Below are positions 1-7,872 of a stretch of 64,000 bases of DNA, in pieces. The position numbers were made by a program, and so were the translations under genes. The notes under the pieces are model-generated. The model had not been told where the DNA came from, ran no database searches, and was given only the letters and a program-made list of their open reading frames with translations. Positions within the stretch are counted from its first letter, which is position 1. Each line of letters starts with the position of its first letter. Source of the stretch: Bacillus pseudomycoides DSM 12442 (lineage in GTDB: Bacteria; Bacillota; Bacilli; Bacillales; Bacillaceae_G); NCBI RefSeq assembly GCF_000161455.1, contig NZ_CM000745.1:3492810-3556809 (forward strand). The letters run 5' to 3'.

Positions 1-628
1 GTGTAGATTCTTTCTGTTCAGTTACTGAGTGTATTTTATTATTAACCCATACAAATCCTATCCCAATACATATGGAAATTCCCCAGCCAACAGCGGTCAT
101 GATTGCTCTCATTTCACCATATCCTTCTACACCAAAAACAGAAATGAAATAGATTTTTAAAAAGCTTTTTAAAATGAATTGGAGACCAAAAAATAGTGTT
201 AAATATTGCAAGGCTGGATATATGCGTTTGTCACGGTAAAGAGTGCGGCTCTTATCTCGGTCATGTCCTTGCAAGGCTGCGATATCAGCTGCGAAATATA
301 ACATGAGTGGTTTTTTAATAAAGATTGTACAGATGACAATGCATCCGAGTACGATATGATAATATGCATCATTCCATAGCATTCTCTCAGCAGAACCAGA
401 TAGTAAGTCTACTGTCGTGTTAGCAATAAGGGTAATAAGAATAAAGAACCCTGTAACGTTGAACTGCTTTTCTTTCTTAAAGCAGTACAGTGTATAAAGA
501 ATTCCCGGTACTGAGGAAATAAGCATTGCATAATAAGGATCAATATGCGTTTTTGCAAATTTCCAAATGAGAAAAGGGAAGACGAGATAAAATACAATAT
601 CGAATATAGCTTTCTTATTTTGATTCAT
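1..628 (-). CDS. VC0807-type integral membrane protein (3' end outside window)
   Basis: An open frame of 209 codons runs from an ATG at 628 to the window edge without a stop. AAGGAGG lies about 7 nt upstream of the ATG. The protein begins MNQNKKAIFDIVFYLVFPF and has several hydrophobic stretches (about residues 8-24, 33-48, 55-75, 92-108, 140-160 and 175-195), so it is a multi-pass membrane protein. The overall pattern, including the conserved FIKKPLMLYFAAD-like segment, resembles the VC0807 family of uncharacterised membrane proteins; that is a family-level guess. It is divergent from ykuU and has no visible functional link to it. The C-terminus is not in the window. Confidence 0.75.
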   Translation of the reverse strand, partial: MNQNKKAIFDIVFYLVFPFLIWKFAKTHIDPYYAMLISSVPGILYTLYCFKKEKQFNVTGFFILITLIANTTVDLLSGSAERMLWNDAYYHIVLGCIVICTIFIKKPLMLYFAADIAALQGHDRDKSRTLYRDKRIYPALQYLTLFFGLQFILKSFLKIYFISVFGVEGYGEMRAIMTAVGWGISICIGIGFVWVNNKIHSVTEQKEST

Positions 629-692
629 TTTGTGCCTCCTTAGTTATAGATATATTTTACAATACAATTTCTGAATATTGTACAAGATTAAT

Positions 693-781
693 TGATAATT
701 GTAATCAAATTAAAATTATTTTAATTTAGTGTTGACTTTAATTTGATAACTTGTATATAATACAAATTGTAATCATTACAA
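693..781. promoter_or_regulatory. ykuU promoter with three Fur/PerR-family-like boxes
   Basis: A sigma-A promoter reads TTGACT (732-737), an 18-nt spacer and TATAAT (756-761). Three 7-1-7 inverted repeats surround it: TGATAATTGTAATCA at 693-707, TTAAAATTATTTTAA at 710-724 and TTGTAATCATTACAA at 767-781. The PerR consensus TTATAATNATTATAA matches the last two at 12 of 14 defined positions; the first is closer to the Fur form TGATAATNATTATCA. The 767-781 box covers the expected transcription start. Seen: promoter and repeats. Inferred: repression of the peroxiredoxin operon by PerR or a sister regulator. Confidence 0.6.
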
Positions 782-825
782 ATTAGAAATTAATCTCAAT
801 TAGCTTCAGGAGGATGAATATAGAT

Positions 826-1368
826 ATGACAAAACGTTTAGTAGGGAAACAAGCACCACGTTTCGAAATGAGTGCAGTAATGCCAAATAAAGAATTTAAA
901 AATGTTAGTTTAGAAGAAAACATGAAAAATGATAAATGGACAGTATTATATTTCTATCCAATGGACTTCACCTTCGTTTGTCCAACAGAAATCATTGCAC
1001 TATCTGATCGCTACGATGAGTTCGAAGATTTAGATGCGGAAGTAATCGGTGTTTCTACAGATACAGTACACACACATTTAGCATGGATTAACACAGATCG
1101 TACAAAGAATGGTTTAGGCGACTTACGTTACCCATTAGCAGCTGATACAAACCATGTTGTATCAAGCGAATACGGCGTGTTATTAGAAGATGAAGGAATC
1201 GCACTACGTGGATTATTCATCATTAGTCCAGAAGGCGAATTAATGTACCAAGTTGTACACCATAACAATATTGGACGTGAAGTAGACGAAGTATTACGTG
1301 TATTACAAGCATTGCAAACAGGCGGCCTTTGCCCAGCAAATTGGAAACCAGGACAAGAAACTCTATAA
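826..1368 (+). CDS. ykuU: 2-Cys peroxiredoxin (AhpC/TSA family, YkuU-like)
   Basis: Thiol peroxidase that reduces hydrogen peroxide and organic peroxides in the cytoplasm. The peroxidatic cysteine is C52 in the motif DFTFVCPTE, and the resolving cysteine is C169 in GGLCPANWKPG near the C-terminus, which makes it a typical 2-Cys enzyme. Length 180 aa, as in B. subtilis YkuU. An in-frame ATG at 814 overlaps the AGGAGG (808-813), so the ATG at 826 is the better start. It is followed 28 nt later by ykuV, a thiol-disulfide oxidoreductase that may recycle it. The upstream PerR/Fur-like boxes fit peroxide- or metal-controlled expression. Confidence 0.93.
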   Translation: MTKRLVGKQAPRFEMSAVMPNKEFKNVSLEENMKNDKWTVLYFYPMDFTFVCPTEIIALSDRYDEFEDLDAEVIGVSTDTVHTHLAWINTDRTKNGLGDLRYPLAADTNHVVSSEYGVLLEDEGIALRGLFIISPEGELMYQVVHHNNIGREVDEVLRVLQALQTGGLCPANWKPGQETL

Positions 1369-1396
1369 TTTATAAGTCGTAGGAGGAATAGATAGA

Positions 1397-1849
1397 ATGA
1401 AATTACGTGAACAAATGCCATCATTAGAAGGTGCAACAGAAATTTTAAACGACGCAGTAACGCGTGAAGATTTAATTGGAGATAAGCCAACATTAATTCA
1501 CTTTTGGTCTGTAAGCTGTTACTTATGTAAAGAAGCAATGCCAGAAGTAAATGAATTACGTGATGAGTATGATGATCGCTTAAACGTTGTAGCAGTTCAT
1601 ATGCCTCGCTCAGAAGAAGATTTAGACTTAGCAGTAATTGAAAAAATGGCAGAAAGCCACGATATCATTCAACCAATTTTAGTTGATAGTAAACATGCGA
1701 TCACAGATACATTTGAAAATAAATATGTTCCTGCTTACTACGTATTTGATAAAGAAGGAAAACTTCGTCATTTCCAAGCAGGCGGCAGCGGTATGCCAAT
1801 GCTTCGCAAACGTCTTGAGCGTGTACTAAACGAAGCAAACGAAGCGTAA
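1397..1849 (+). CDS. ykuV: Thioredoxin-like thiol-disulfide oxidoreductase (YkuV)
   Basis: A 150-aa thioredoxin-fold protein with a CYLC active site (C41 and C44) after a beta-strand HFWSVS. The atypical CxxC (not CGPC) and the cis-proline region around VPAYYVF match YkuV of B. subtilis. It has no signal peptide, so it is cytoplasmic. It lies in an operon with ykuU (28-nt gap, AGGAGG before the ATG), which suggests it reduces the peroxiredoxin or other thiols after oxidative stress. An intrinsic terminator follows directly. Confidence 0.92.
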   Translation: MKLREQMPSLEGATEILNDAVTREDLIGDKPTLIHFWSVSCYLCKEAMPEVNELRDEYDDRLNVVAVHMPRSEEDLDLAVIEKMAESHDIIQPILVDSKHAITDTFENKYVPAYYVFDKEGKLRHFQAGGSGMPMLRKRLERVLNEANEA

Positions 1850-1867
1850 GTTATAGTTTAGTAGAAA

Positions 1868-1904
1868 TAAAAAAGATTGCCCCTAGCGTGGTAATCTTTT
1901 TTAT
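1868..1904 (+). terminator. Intrinsic terminator of ykuUV
   Basis: An A-rich GATTGCC / GGTAATC hairpin with one G-U pair is followed by a run of T just after the ykuV stop. Confidence 0.8.
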
Positions 1905-1913
1905 TATATAATA

Positions 1914-1929
1914 ATTAAAACGCTTTCAT
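1914..1929. promoter_or_regulatory. cre-like site 1 (CcpA)
   Basis: ATTAAAACGCTTTCAT matches the catabolite-responsive element WTGNAARCGNWWWCAW at 15 of 16 positions, with T in place of the G at position 3. It lies about 165 nt upstream of the small gene at 2095. Function inferred. Confidence 0.4.
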
Positions 1930-2060
1930 TTTTTAAAAATTTGTTCACAAAATTGACGAAAAAATACATTATTCCTATCGTCATGTTGTTTTATAATGAA
2001 ACTAATCATCTATACATGCATACAATATTGTGAAATAAATAACATAAATAATCTATATAA

Positions 2061-2076
2061 ATGTAAACGTTATCAA
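2061..2076. promoter_or_regulatory. cre site 2, full consensus match (CcpA)
   Basis: ATGTAAACGTTATCAA matches WTGNAARCGNWWWCAW at all 16 positions. It ends about 5 nt before the purine-rich ribosome binding site of the gene at 2095, a position that would block elongation or initiation when CcpA is bound. Function inferred from consensus. Confidence 0.6.
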
Positions 2077-2094
2077 AAAAGAGAGGTGGAGACA

Positions 2095-2322
2095 ATGAGT
2101 AAATTTTTCTTCAATCATAATCCAGCAACATTAGAGGACGGAAGGCTTGTAGAATATGCTGAAATTATTTATGGAGCAGGTGGCCGTTCTGTATTAGAAA
2201 ATTTAATGGTGAAAGCATCTATCAGGTTGCGTGATCGTTATCCACATAAATCTGACGAACAGATCTCTCATCTTGTAAATCAAGGCTTACACGATATGTT
2301 TCAGAAATATGTGAAGGAATAA
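2095..2322 (+). CDS. Small conserved protein of unknown function
   Basis: A 75-aa protein starting MSKFFFNHNPATLEDGRLVE. The frame is open upstream, but the ATG at 2095 has a good GAGAGGTGGAG site 5-8 nt before it and is the natural start. The sequence looks mostly helical and soluble, mixed in charge, with no membrane segment or cysteine. I do not recognise a family. It is expressed alone or with the next small gene; the full-consensus cre site just upstream suggests control by carbon source. Confidence 0.7.
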   Translation: MSKFFFNHNPATLEDGRLVEYAEIIYGAGGRSVLENLMVKASIRLRDRYPHKSDEQISHLVNQGLHDMFQKYVKE

Positions 2323-2414
2323 GAGGAGCGAAAAGCTTCTCTTATTTTAATGAATAAGGAATGCTTCTATAGCTGAAAATAAGGAGGAATTTAAAAGAGC
2401 AAGGAGTGAAAAAG

Positions 2415-2561
2415 ATGAGTAATGGTGTAGGGCGTTCGAAGAAAAATCTTCCAACAGATGCAAACCATGTGAGTGCAAAAGATAGAGAATATCAAAAGCG
2501 AATGACAGAAAAGAAACAACAAGAACATAACGATGGTCGAAAGTATAATGGAAAAATATAA
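2415..2561 (+). CDS. Very small basic, hydrophilic protein, unknown function
   Basis: A 48-aa reading frame (MSNGVGRSKKNLPTDANHVS ...) with AAGGAGTG 8 nt before the ATG. It is rich in Lys, Arg, Gln and Asn and lacks hydrophobic stretches, so it is probably disordered. Such short hydrophilic proteins are common among minor spore proteins of bacilli, but I see no diagnostic motif and do not assign that role. It ends in a strong bidirectional terminator shared with yqhG. Confidence 0.65.
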   Translation: MSNGVGRSKKNLPTDANHVSAKDREYQKRMTEKKQQEHNDGRKYNGKI

Positions 2562-2597
2562 GAAAAGCTCCTTCTCATATGAAGGGGCTTTTCTTAT
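2560..2597. terminator. Bidirectional terminator between the 48-aa gene and yqhG
   Basis: AAGAAAAGCTCCTTC and GAAGGGGCTTTTCTT form a 15-bp stem with one G-U pair around a short loop. The A/T flanks give a T tract on either strand, serving the convergent genes. Confidence 0.85.
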
Positions 2598-3388
2598 GAA
2601 AAAAAATGGTTAGCGGTTACATAAAAGAGCCCACCATTTATAATTTGCATTGTAATACGCGGTTCATATTGCTCTTGTAATGCTTGTTTTTCTATGTCGT
2701 AGCTTTCGGGAAGTTCCTCGCTTTCTTCGTAAAATCGATTTAGAAGCGCTAAATCATGATTCCAGCGTACACGTGCTTCTTCAGCCCATGTATGATCATC
2801 TGCTGCAATGAGATTTTTTAATGCATCTTCTATCCGCTGTAATCCACTTTGCGGCTTAATAATGGGAGTAAGTGTAAAACTGAAATCTGGTATTTTTGGC
2901 GTGAGCCGAATTTTCGCTAGTGTTTCATGAAAATTTGTAATCATTGTTCCAGAAATAAGATGAATCCCGATGGAATGAAGCATATCTTTCTTTCGATCAC
3001 ATTGATAACATACTTTTACATTGACGCCAAGCCATGGATGAAGTGGTATATGAGTTGTACCACTTGAATTTACTTCTTCGAATAAACGTATGTAGGATCC
3101 CAGTTCTTTTGTTGTTTGGAAGATTTGATGCAGACGAGGAGAGCCATAGTGAATAAGCTCACCTTCTTCTTCATCATTCTCTGGATCCGTAATGAGAGTA
3201 AGTTGCATCGGATTTGGGATGCCACCCGTTTTCTCAAGGTAGTGCCAATAAAAAGGGCGATTCATCAATAGTTTATCCATTTCAATTGTTAATTGTACAT
3301 CTAGTAGATGCGGGGAACGCCCCAAAATTTCACAGTCATTTGCTTGGAAAAAATTCCATAAGTAATTATGAATTTCATGTTGCTGCAT
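2594..3388 (-). CDS. yqhG: YqhG family protein of unknown function
   Basis: A 264-aa soluble protein beginning MQQHEIHNYLWNFFQ. The chosen ATG at 3388 has GAGGTG and AAGG upstream, while the longer frame would start inside yqhH. It overlaps the 3' end of yqhH by 14 nt and is translated from the same message. B. subtilis has the same yqhH-yqhG pair next to the gcv operon. The family has no known activity; the persistent coupling with a SNF2-type helicase suggests a joint function on nucleic acids, which is inference only. Confidence 0.85.
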   Translation of the reverse strand: MQQHEIHNYLWNFFQANDCEILGRSPHLLDVQLTIEMDKLLMNRPFYWHYLEKTGGIPNPMQLTLITDPENDEEEGELIHYGSPRLHQIFQTTKELGSYIRLFEEVNSSGTTHIPLHPWLGVNVKVCYQCDRKKDMLHSIGIHLISGTMITNFHETLAKIRLTPKIPDFSFTLTPIIKPQSGLQRIEDALKNLIAADDHTWAEEARVRWNHDLALLNRFYEESEELPESYDIEKQALQEQYEPRITMQIINGGLFYVTANHFFS

Positions 3389-5057
3389 AGCCTTGCACCT
3401 CAGCTTCGTTTCTCTTCGCAAAGTCGATGATAGATGTTAAATTTTCCATCTTAATTCGAATCTCTCCTTCGCTCTTTGATCCTGCGAAAATCTCTTGAAT
3501 ATGTGCATCGATATTTTTCATATTAATTCTTGTTAAAATCTCATCAAGTTCACCGATGACTCGCTCAAATAAATTGATTTTTTCATATAGAAGTTTCAAA
3601 ATATGTTCTTCAACTGTATGTTTCGTTGCTAAGTTATAAATATGAACATCATTTTTTTGGCCAAGCCTATGGATACGTCCAATTCGCTGTTCAAGCCGCA
3701 TTGGATTCCATGGTAAATCATAGTTAATCATATGGCTACAAAATTGTAAGTTAATCCCTTCACCGCCAGCTTCGGTTGCAATTAACACTTGCGCATGATT
3801 TTGGAAGAGCTCTTTCATCCAATCTTTTTTCCCTCGTTTAAACCCACCACGAAAAGGGACTGATGAAATACCGTGCTGTTTTAAAAACCATTGTAAATAC
3901 ATTTGCGTGGCTCTATATTCTGTAAAAATGACGACTTTATCATCAATTTCTTTTATAAGCTCCAGTGCTTGGTTTGCTTTTGTATTAAAAGGAATATGAT
4001 TGATTTTATCCATTAAAACATCGATATATGGGTCTGGTATATAATTCTCATTTTCTTTTTGTCTTTTTTCTACATGCTTTTTGAGTGAATAATAAACTGC
4101 TTCACGGCTGCTACATACTTCTCGTTTCAAAGTTAATGATGAAAAGGCAGAGGTAAAAGCGTCTTGTCCTTTCCAATTTTCAATCGCATTGTATAGAGCC
4201 TGCTCTTCCTCATTAAAATCAACAAATATTGTCCGAACGTGCCTTTTCGGCCATTCGATACCTGTACCATTTCGCCGATTTCTTACCATCACTTTATTAA
4301 TGAGTGCTTTTAAATCTTCATCTGACTCTGCTGAGCGATTTTTCGATGCATAATATTCTTCGAAGTTAGACTGATTGCCTAAATGTCCTGGTTTTAATAA
4401 GGAAACGAGATTAAAGATTTCATCAATTTTGTTTTGGACAGGTGTTGCAGTTAGTAATAAACAAAACTTCTTTTTAAGACGTTGTGCAAATTCATAGTTT
4501 TTTGTTTTATTATTTTTAAGTTTGTGTGCCTCATCAATAATGATGAGATCGTATTCCAAGTTTAAAACGATGTCACGATGCGGTGAACGCTTCGCTGTAT
4601 CAATGGATGAAACGATAACGTCAGCTTGTTCCCACGAATAGCTTTTTCTCTGGGCAACAGCAGGAATAAAAAACTTTGTGTTCAGTTCATATGCCCACTG
4701 TGAAACGAGGGAGGCTGGAACGAGTATAAGTACTTTTTTTACAAGACCGCGCACCATGTACTCTTTTAAAATAAGACCTGCTTCAATGGTTTTTCCAAGT
4801 CCAACTTCATCTGCCAGTATCGCTTTTCCATTCATTTGTTCAATAACAGTTTGTGCTACTTCTAATTGATGAGGAAGCGGTGTGAAATGGGATAAATGTT
4901 TAGGGGCTTGCAAACCATCAAATGTAGGGACAAGCAATGATTCTTCTGTTTTATAGGCTAAATCATATAGTTCCCAATTTGTCCAAGGGCCATCTTCATC
5001 AATTCGTTTTAAGAAATTATTTTGCCATGTCCGATCTACGGAAATATCGACATTCAT
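3375..5057 (-). CDS. yqhH: SNF2-family DEAD/DEAH-box helicase (YqhH)
   Basis: A 560-aa superfamily 2 ATPase of the SNF2/RapA type. Walker A is DEVGLGKT (residues 83-90), Walker B is DEAH (175-178), motif III is LTATP, and the C-terminal helicase domain ends with QRIGRIHRLGQ (motif VI). These enzymes translocate on double-stranded DNA and remodel protein-DNA or polymerase complexes. The start ATG at 5057 has AAGGTGGGAG upstream. It is the first gene of a two-gene unit with yqhG and divergent from gcvT. The exact substrate is unknown. Confidence 0.92.
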   Translation of the reverse strand: MNVDISVDRTWQNNFLKRIDEDGPWTNWELYDLAYKTEESLLVPTFDGLQAPKHLSHFTPLPHQLEVAQTVIEQMNGKAILADEVGLGKTIEAGLILKEYMVRGLVKKVLILVPASLVSQWAYELNTKFFIPAVAQRKSYSWEQADVIVSSIDTAKRSPHRDIVLNLEYDLIIIDEAHKLKNNKTKNYEFAQRLKKKFCLLLTATPVQNKIDEIFNLVSLLKPGHLGNQSNFEEYYASKNRSAESDEDLKALINKVMVRNRRNGTGIEWPKRHVRTIFVDFNEEEQALYNAIENWKGQDAFTSAFSSLTLKREVCSSREAVYYSLKKHVEKRQKENENYIPDPYIDVLMDKINHIPFNTKANQALELIKEIDDKVVIFTEYRATQMYLQWFLKQHGISSVPFRGGFKRGKKDWMKELFQNHAQVLIATEAGGEGINLQFCSHMINYDLPWNPMRLEQRIGRIHRLGQKNDVHIYNLATKHTVEEHILKLLYEKINLFERVIGELDEILTRINMKNIDAHIQEIFAGSKSEGEIRIKMENLTSIIDFAKRNEAEVQGYAAT

Positions 5058-5407
5058 TGAAACTCTCCCACCTTCTGTAAACTAAAACGCTTATTGTTAC
5101 ATCCCTCACCAAAAATCCTAATTTCTAACATTTTAAGGTGAAGTTGTTTTTGTAAGTATAAGAATAAAAAATTCTAAATTATTTTTTATGCTAGAATATT
5201 GATGAAATAGATCGAAAAATGTTAGGATAATGGTGTGAAATGTGTGGAATCTTTCGTATTTTATCCAAGAAAGTACTTTTTTATTTACGCTTTCATAAAA
5301 AAATACATTGAGATTCCGTATATCCCATCTTTTCTGAATGAAAAATGTTTAGATACGGGAAGCCAACTTTTATTGATTTGTCATAGACAGCATAAGGGGG
5401 AAAGAAC
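5058..5407 (+). promoter_or_regulatory. gcv intergenic region and structured leader
   Basis: This gap holds a likely gcvT promoter, TTGATG (5199-5204), 18 nt, TAGGAT (5223-5228), giving a leader of about 170 nt. The leader can fold as a long hairpin (5246-5262 with 5300-5317) or as a competing downstream one (CCGTAT 5316-5321 with ATACGG 5353-5358). On the minus strand, 5281-5296 matches the cre consensus at 15 of 16 positions. I looked for the glycine aptamer landmarks (GGAGAG ... CCGAAGGGG ... CTCTCAGG) and did not find them. Confidence 0.4.
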
Positions 5408-6508
5408 ATGATTACATTACAACGTACACCGCTATTTGATGTATACGCGAAGTATGGTGGAAAAACAATCGACTTTGGTGGTTGGGAATTACCAGTTCAA
5501 TTTTCAAGCATTAAAGAAGAACATGAAGCTGTTCGTACAGCTGCAGGCCTGTTTGATGTGTCTCACATGGGGGAAGTAGAAGTAACAGGTACAGATAGTT
5601 TGGCATTTTTACAACGTGTTGTTACAAATGACGTTTCTACCTTAAAGGTAGGAGGCGCACAATATACAGCAATGTGTTACGAAAATGGTGGTACAGTAGA
5701 TGATTTATTAATCTACAAACGTGGTGAAGAAGACTACTTATTAGTAATCAACGCATCGAATATCGAAAAAGATTACGAGTGGTTAGCAAGTCATGTCATT
5801 GGCAATACGAAAGTAGTCAATGTTTCTAGTGAAATTGCACAACTTGCAATTCAAGGTCCAAAAGCAGAAGGCATTTTACAAAAAGTTGTGTCAGAAGATT
5901 TAAAAGAAATTAAGTTCTTTAAATTTAAAAATGATGTTCTTGTAGATGGAACTCCTGCACTTGTATCTCGTACAGGTTACACAGGTGAAGACGGATTTGA
6001 AATTTACTGCAAGAGTGAAGATGCTCCAAAACTTTGGGAGAAACTTCTTGAAGCTGGAGCAGAAGACGGCTTAAAACCATGTGGTTTGGGAGCACGTGAC
6101 ACACTTCGTTTTGAAGCGACACTTCCACTTTATGGTCAAGAACTATCAAAAGATATTACACCAATTGAAGCTGGAATTGGTTTTGCAGTAAAAACAAATA
6201 AAGAGGCAGATTTCTTTGGAAAAGAAACATTAAAAGAATACAAAGAAAACGGTGCACCTCGTAAATTAGTCGGCATCGAAGTAATTGAACGCGGTATTCC
6301 TCGTACGCATTATCCTGTATATGTAGGCGAAGAAAAAATCGGGGAAGTTACAAGTGGTACACAATCTCCAACGTTAAAGAAAAGCATTGGTTTAGCATTA
6401 GTTGATGTAAAATACGCAGCAGTTGATACAGAAGTAGAAATTGAGATTCGTAATAAACGCGTTAAAGCAGTAGTCGTTCCAACACCATTTTACAAACGTT
6501 CAAAGTAA
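5408..6508 (+). CDS. gcvT: Glycine cleavage system T protein (aminomethyltransferase)
   Basis: Transfers the methylene group from aminomethyl-lipoyl GcvH to tetrahydrofolate, releasing ammonia. The 366-aa length and the motifs FGGWELPVQF, FDVSHMGEVEV, GYTGEDGFEIY and the C-terminal barrel with SGTQSPTLKKSIGLA are typical of GcvT. It is the first gene of the gcvT-gcvPA-gcvPB operon, with a 20-nt gap to gcvPA. AAGGGGGAAAG precedes the ATG. The system feeds one-carbon units from glycine into folate; gcvH is not in this window. Confidence 0.97.
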   Translation: MITLQRTPLFDVYAKYGGKTIDFGGWELPVQFSSIKEEHEAVRTAAGLFDVSHMGEVEVTGTDSLAFLQRVVTNDVSTLKVGGAQYTAMCYENGGTVDDLLIYKRGEEDYLLVINASNIEKDYEWLASHVIGNTKVVNVSSEIAQLAIQGPKAEGILQKVVSEDLKEIKFFKFKNDVLVDGTPALVSRTGYTGEDGFEIYCKSEDAPKLWEKLLEAGAEDGLKPCGLGARDTLRFEATLPLYGQELSKDITPIEAGIGFAVKTNKEADFFGKETLKEYKENGAPRKLVGIEVIERGIPRTHYPVYVGEEKIGEVTSGTQSPTLKKSIGLALVDVKYAAVDTEVEIEIRNKRVKAVVVPTPFYKRSK

Positions 6509-6528
6509 CGGGGAGAGGGGTAGATTTC

Positions 6529-7872
6529 ATGTTGCATCGTTATCTTCCAATGACAGAAGAAGACAAAAAAGAAATGTTACAAACGATCGGCGTTCAAACG
6601 ATCGATGAATTATTTTCTGATATTCCAGAAAGTGTTCGTTTCAAAGGGGATTTAAAGATTAAACAAGCAAAGTCAGAACCAGAGCTTTTAAAAGAACTGT
6701 CTGATATGGCTCGTAAAAATGCTAACTTAAAAGAATACGCTTCTTTCTTAGGAGCAGGTGTATACGATCATCACGCTCCAGTAATTGTTGATCATGTTAT
6801 TTCTCGTTCAGAATTTTATACAGCTTATACGCCATACCAACCAGAAATTTCACAAGGGGAATTACAAGCGATTTTTGAATTCCAAACAATGATTTGTGAA
6901 TTAACTGGAATGGATGTAGCAAACTCCTCTATGTATGACGGAGGTACAGCGTTAGCAGAAGCGGCAATGTTAGCAGCTGGTCATACGCGCAAAAAGAAAA
7001 TTCTTGTTTCTAAAGCAGTTCATCCAGAATCAAGAGCAGTACTTGAAACATATGCAAAAGGTCAACATCTTGAAGTTGTTGAAATTGATCATAAAGATGG
7101 TGTAACAGATTTAGATGTATTACAAAGTGAAGTAGATGATACAGTCGCTTGCGTAATCGTTCAATATCCAAACTTCTTTGGACAGGTGGAAAGATTAGCT
7201 GATATTGAGAAAATTGTTCATCAGCAAAAGTCATTATTTATCGTTTCTTCAAACCCATTATCATTAGGCGCTTTAACACCACCAGGTAAATTTGGTGCTG
7301 ATATTGTAATTGGTGATGCACAACCATTTGGTATCCCAACACAGTTTGGTGGACCACACTGCGGTTATTTTGCAACAACGAAAGCATTTATGCGTAAAAT
7401 CCCAGGACGTCTTGTCGGACAAACTGTGGATTCAGACGGCAAACGTGGCTTCGTATTAACATTGCAAGCTCGTGAACAACATATTCGTCGTGACAAAGCG
7501 ACATCTAACATTTGTTCAAACCAAGCGTTAAATGCATTAGCAGCGTCTGTTGCAATGACAGCACTTGGAAGACAAGGTGTGAAAGAAATGGCACGTCAAA
7601 ACATTTCTAAAGCGCAATATGCAAAACGCCAATTTGAGGAAAAAGGATTTACAGTAACATTTGCTGGACCATTCTTCAATGAATTTGTTGTAGATTGCAA
7701 ACGTCCAGTACAAGAAGTAAATGATGCATTAGTACAAAAGAATATTATCGGTGGTTACGACTTAGGCCGTGATTATAAAGAATTAACAAATCATATGCTT
7801 CTAGCGGTAACAGAACTTCGTACAAAAGAAGAAATTGACACACTTGTAAAAGAAATGGGGGCTATCCAATGA
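6529..7872 (+). CDS. gcvPA: Glycine dehydrogenase (decarboxylating) subunit 1
   Basis: N-terminal half of the split P protein (447 aa), which forms a heterotetramer with GcvPB. The P protein decarboxylates glycine with pyridoxal phosphate and loads the aminomethyl group on GcvH. It starts MLHRYLPMTEEDKKEML, the typical N-terminus, and contains the fold type I aminotransferase-like core without the PLP lysine, which is in subunit 2. The last 4 nt overlap the gcvPB start (ATGA), indicating coupled translation. Confidence 0.97.
   Translation: MLHRYLPMTEEDKKEMLQTIGVQTIDELFSDIPESVRFKGDLKIKQAKSEPELLKELSDMARKNANLKEYASFLGAGVYDHHAPVIVDHVISRSEFYTAYTPYQPEISQGELQAIFEFQTMICELTGMDVANSSMYDGGTALAEAAMLAAGHTRKKKILVSKAVHPESRAVLETYAKGQHLEVVEIDHKDGVTDLDVLQSEVDDTVACVIVQYPNFFGQVERLADIEKIVHQQKSLFIVSSNPLSLGALTPPGKFGADIVIGDAQPFGIPTQFGGPHCGYFATTKAFMRKIPGRLVGQTVDSDGKRGFVLTLQAREQHIRRDKATSNICSNQALNALAASVAMTALGRQGVKEMARQNISKAQYAKRQFEEKGFTVTFAGPFFNEFVVDCKRPVQEVNDALVQKNIIGGYDLGRDYKELTNHMLLAVTELRTKEEIDTLVKEMGAIQ

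Noticed and set aside
5058..5407. Glycine riboswitch before gcvT
   Set aside because: Expected from B. subtilis, but none of the conserved aptamer blocks could be found by eye, so it is not annotated.
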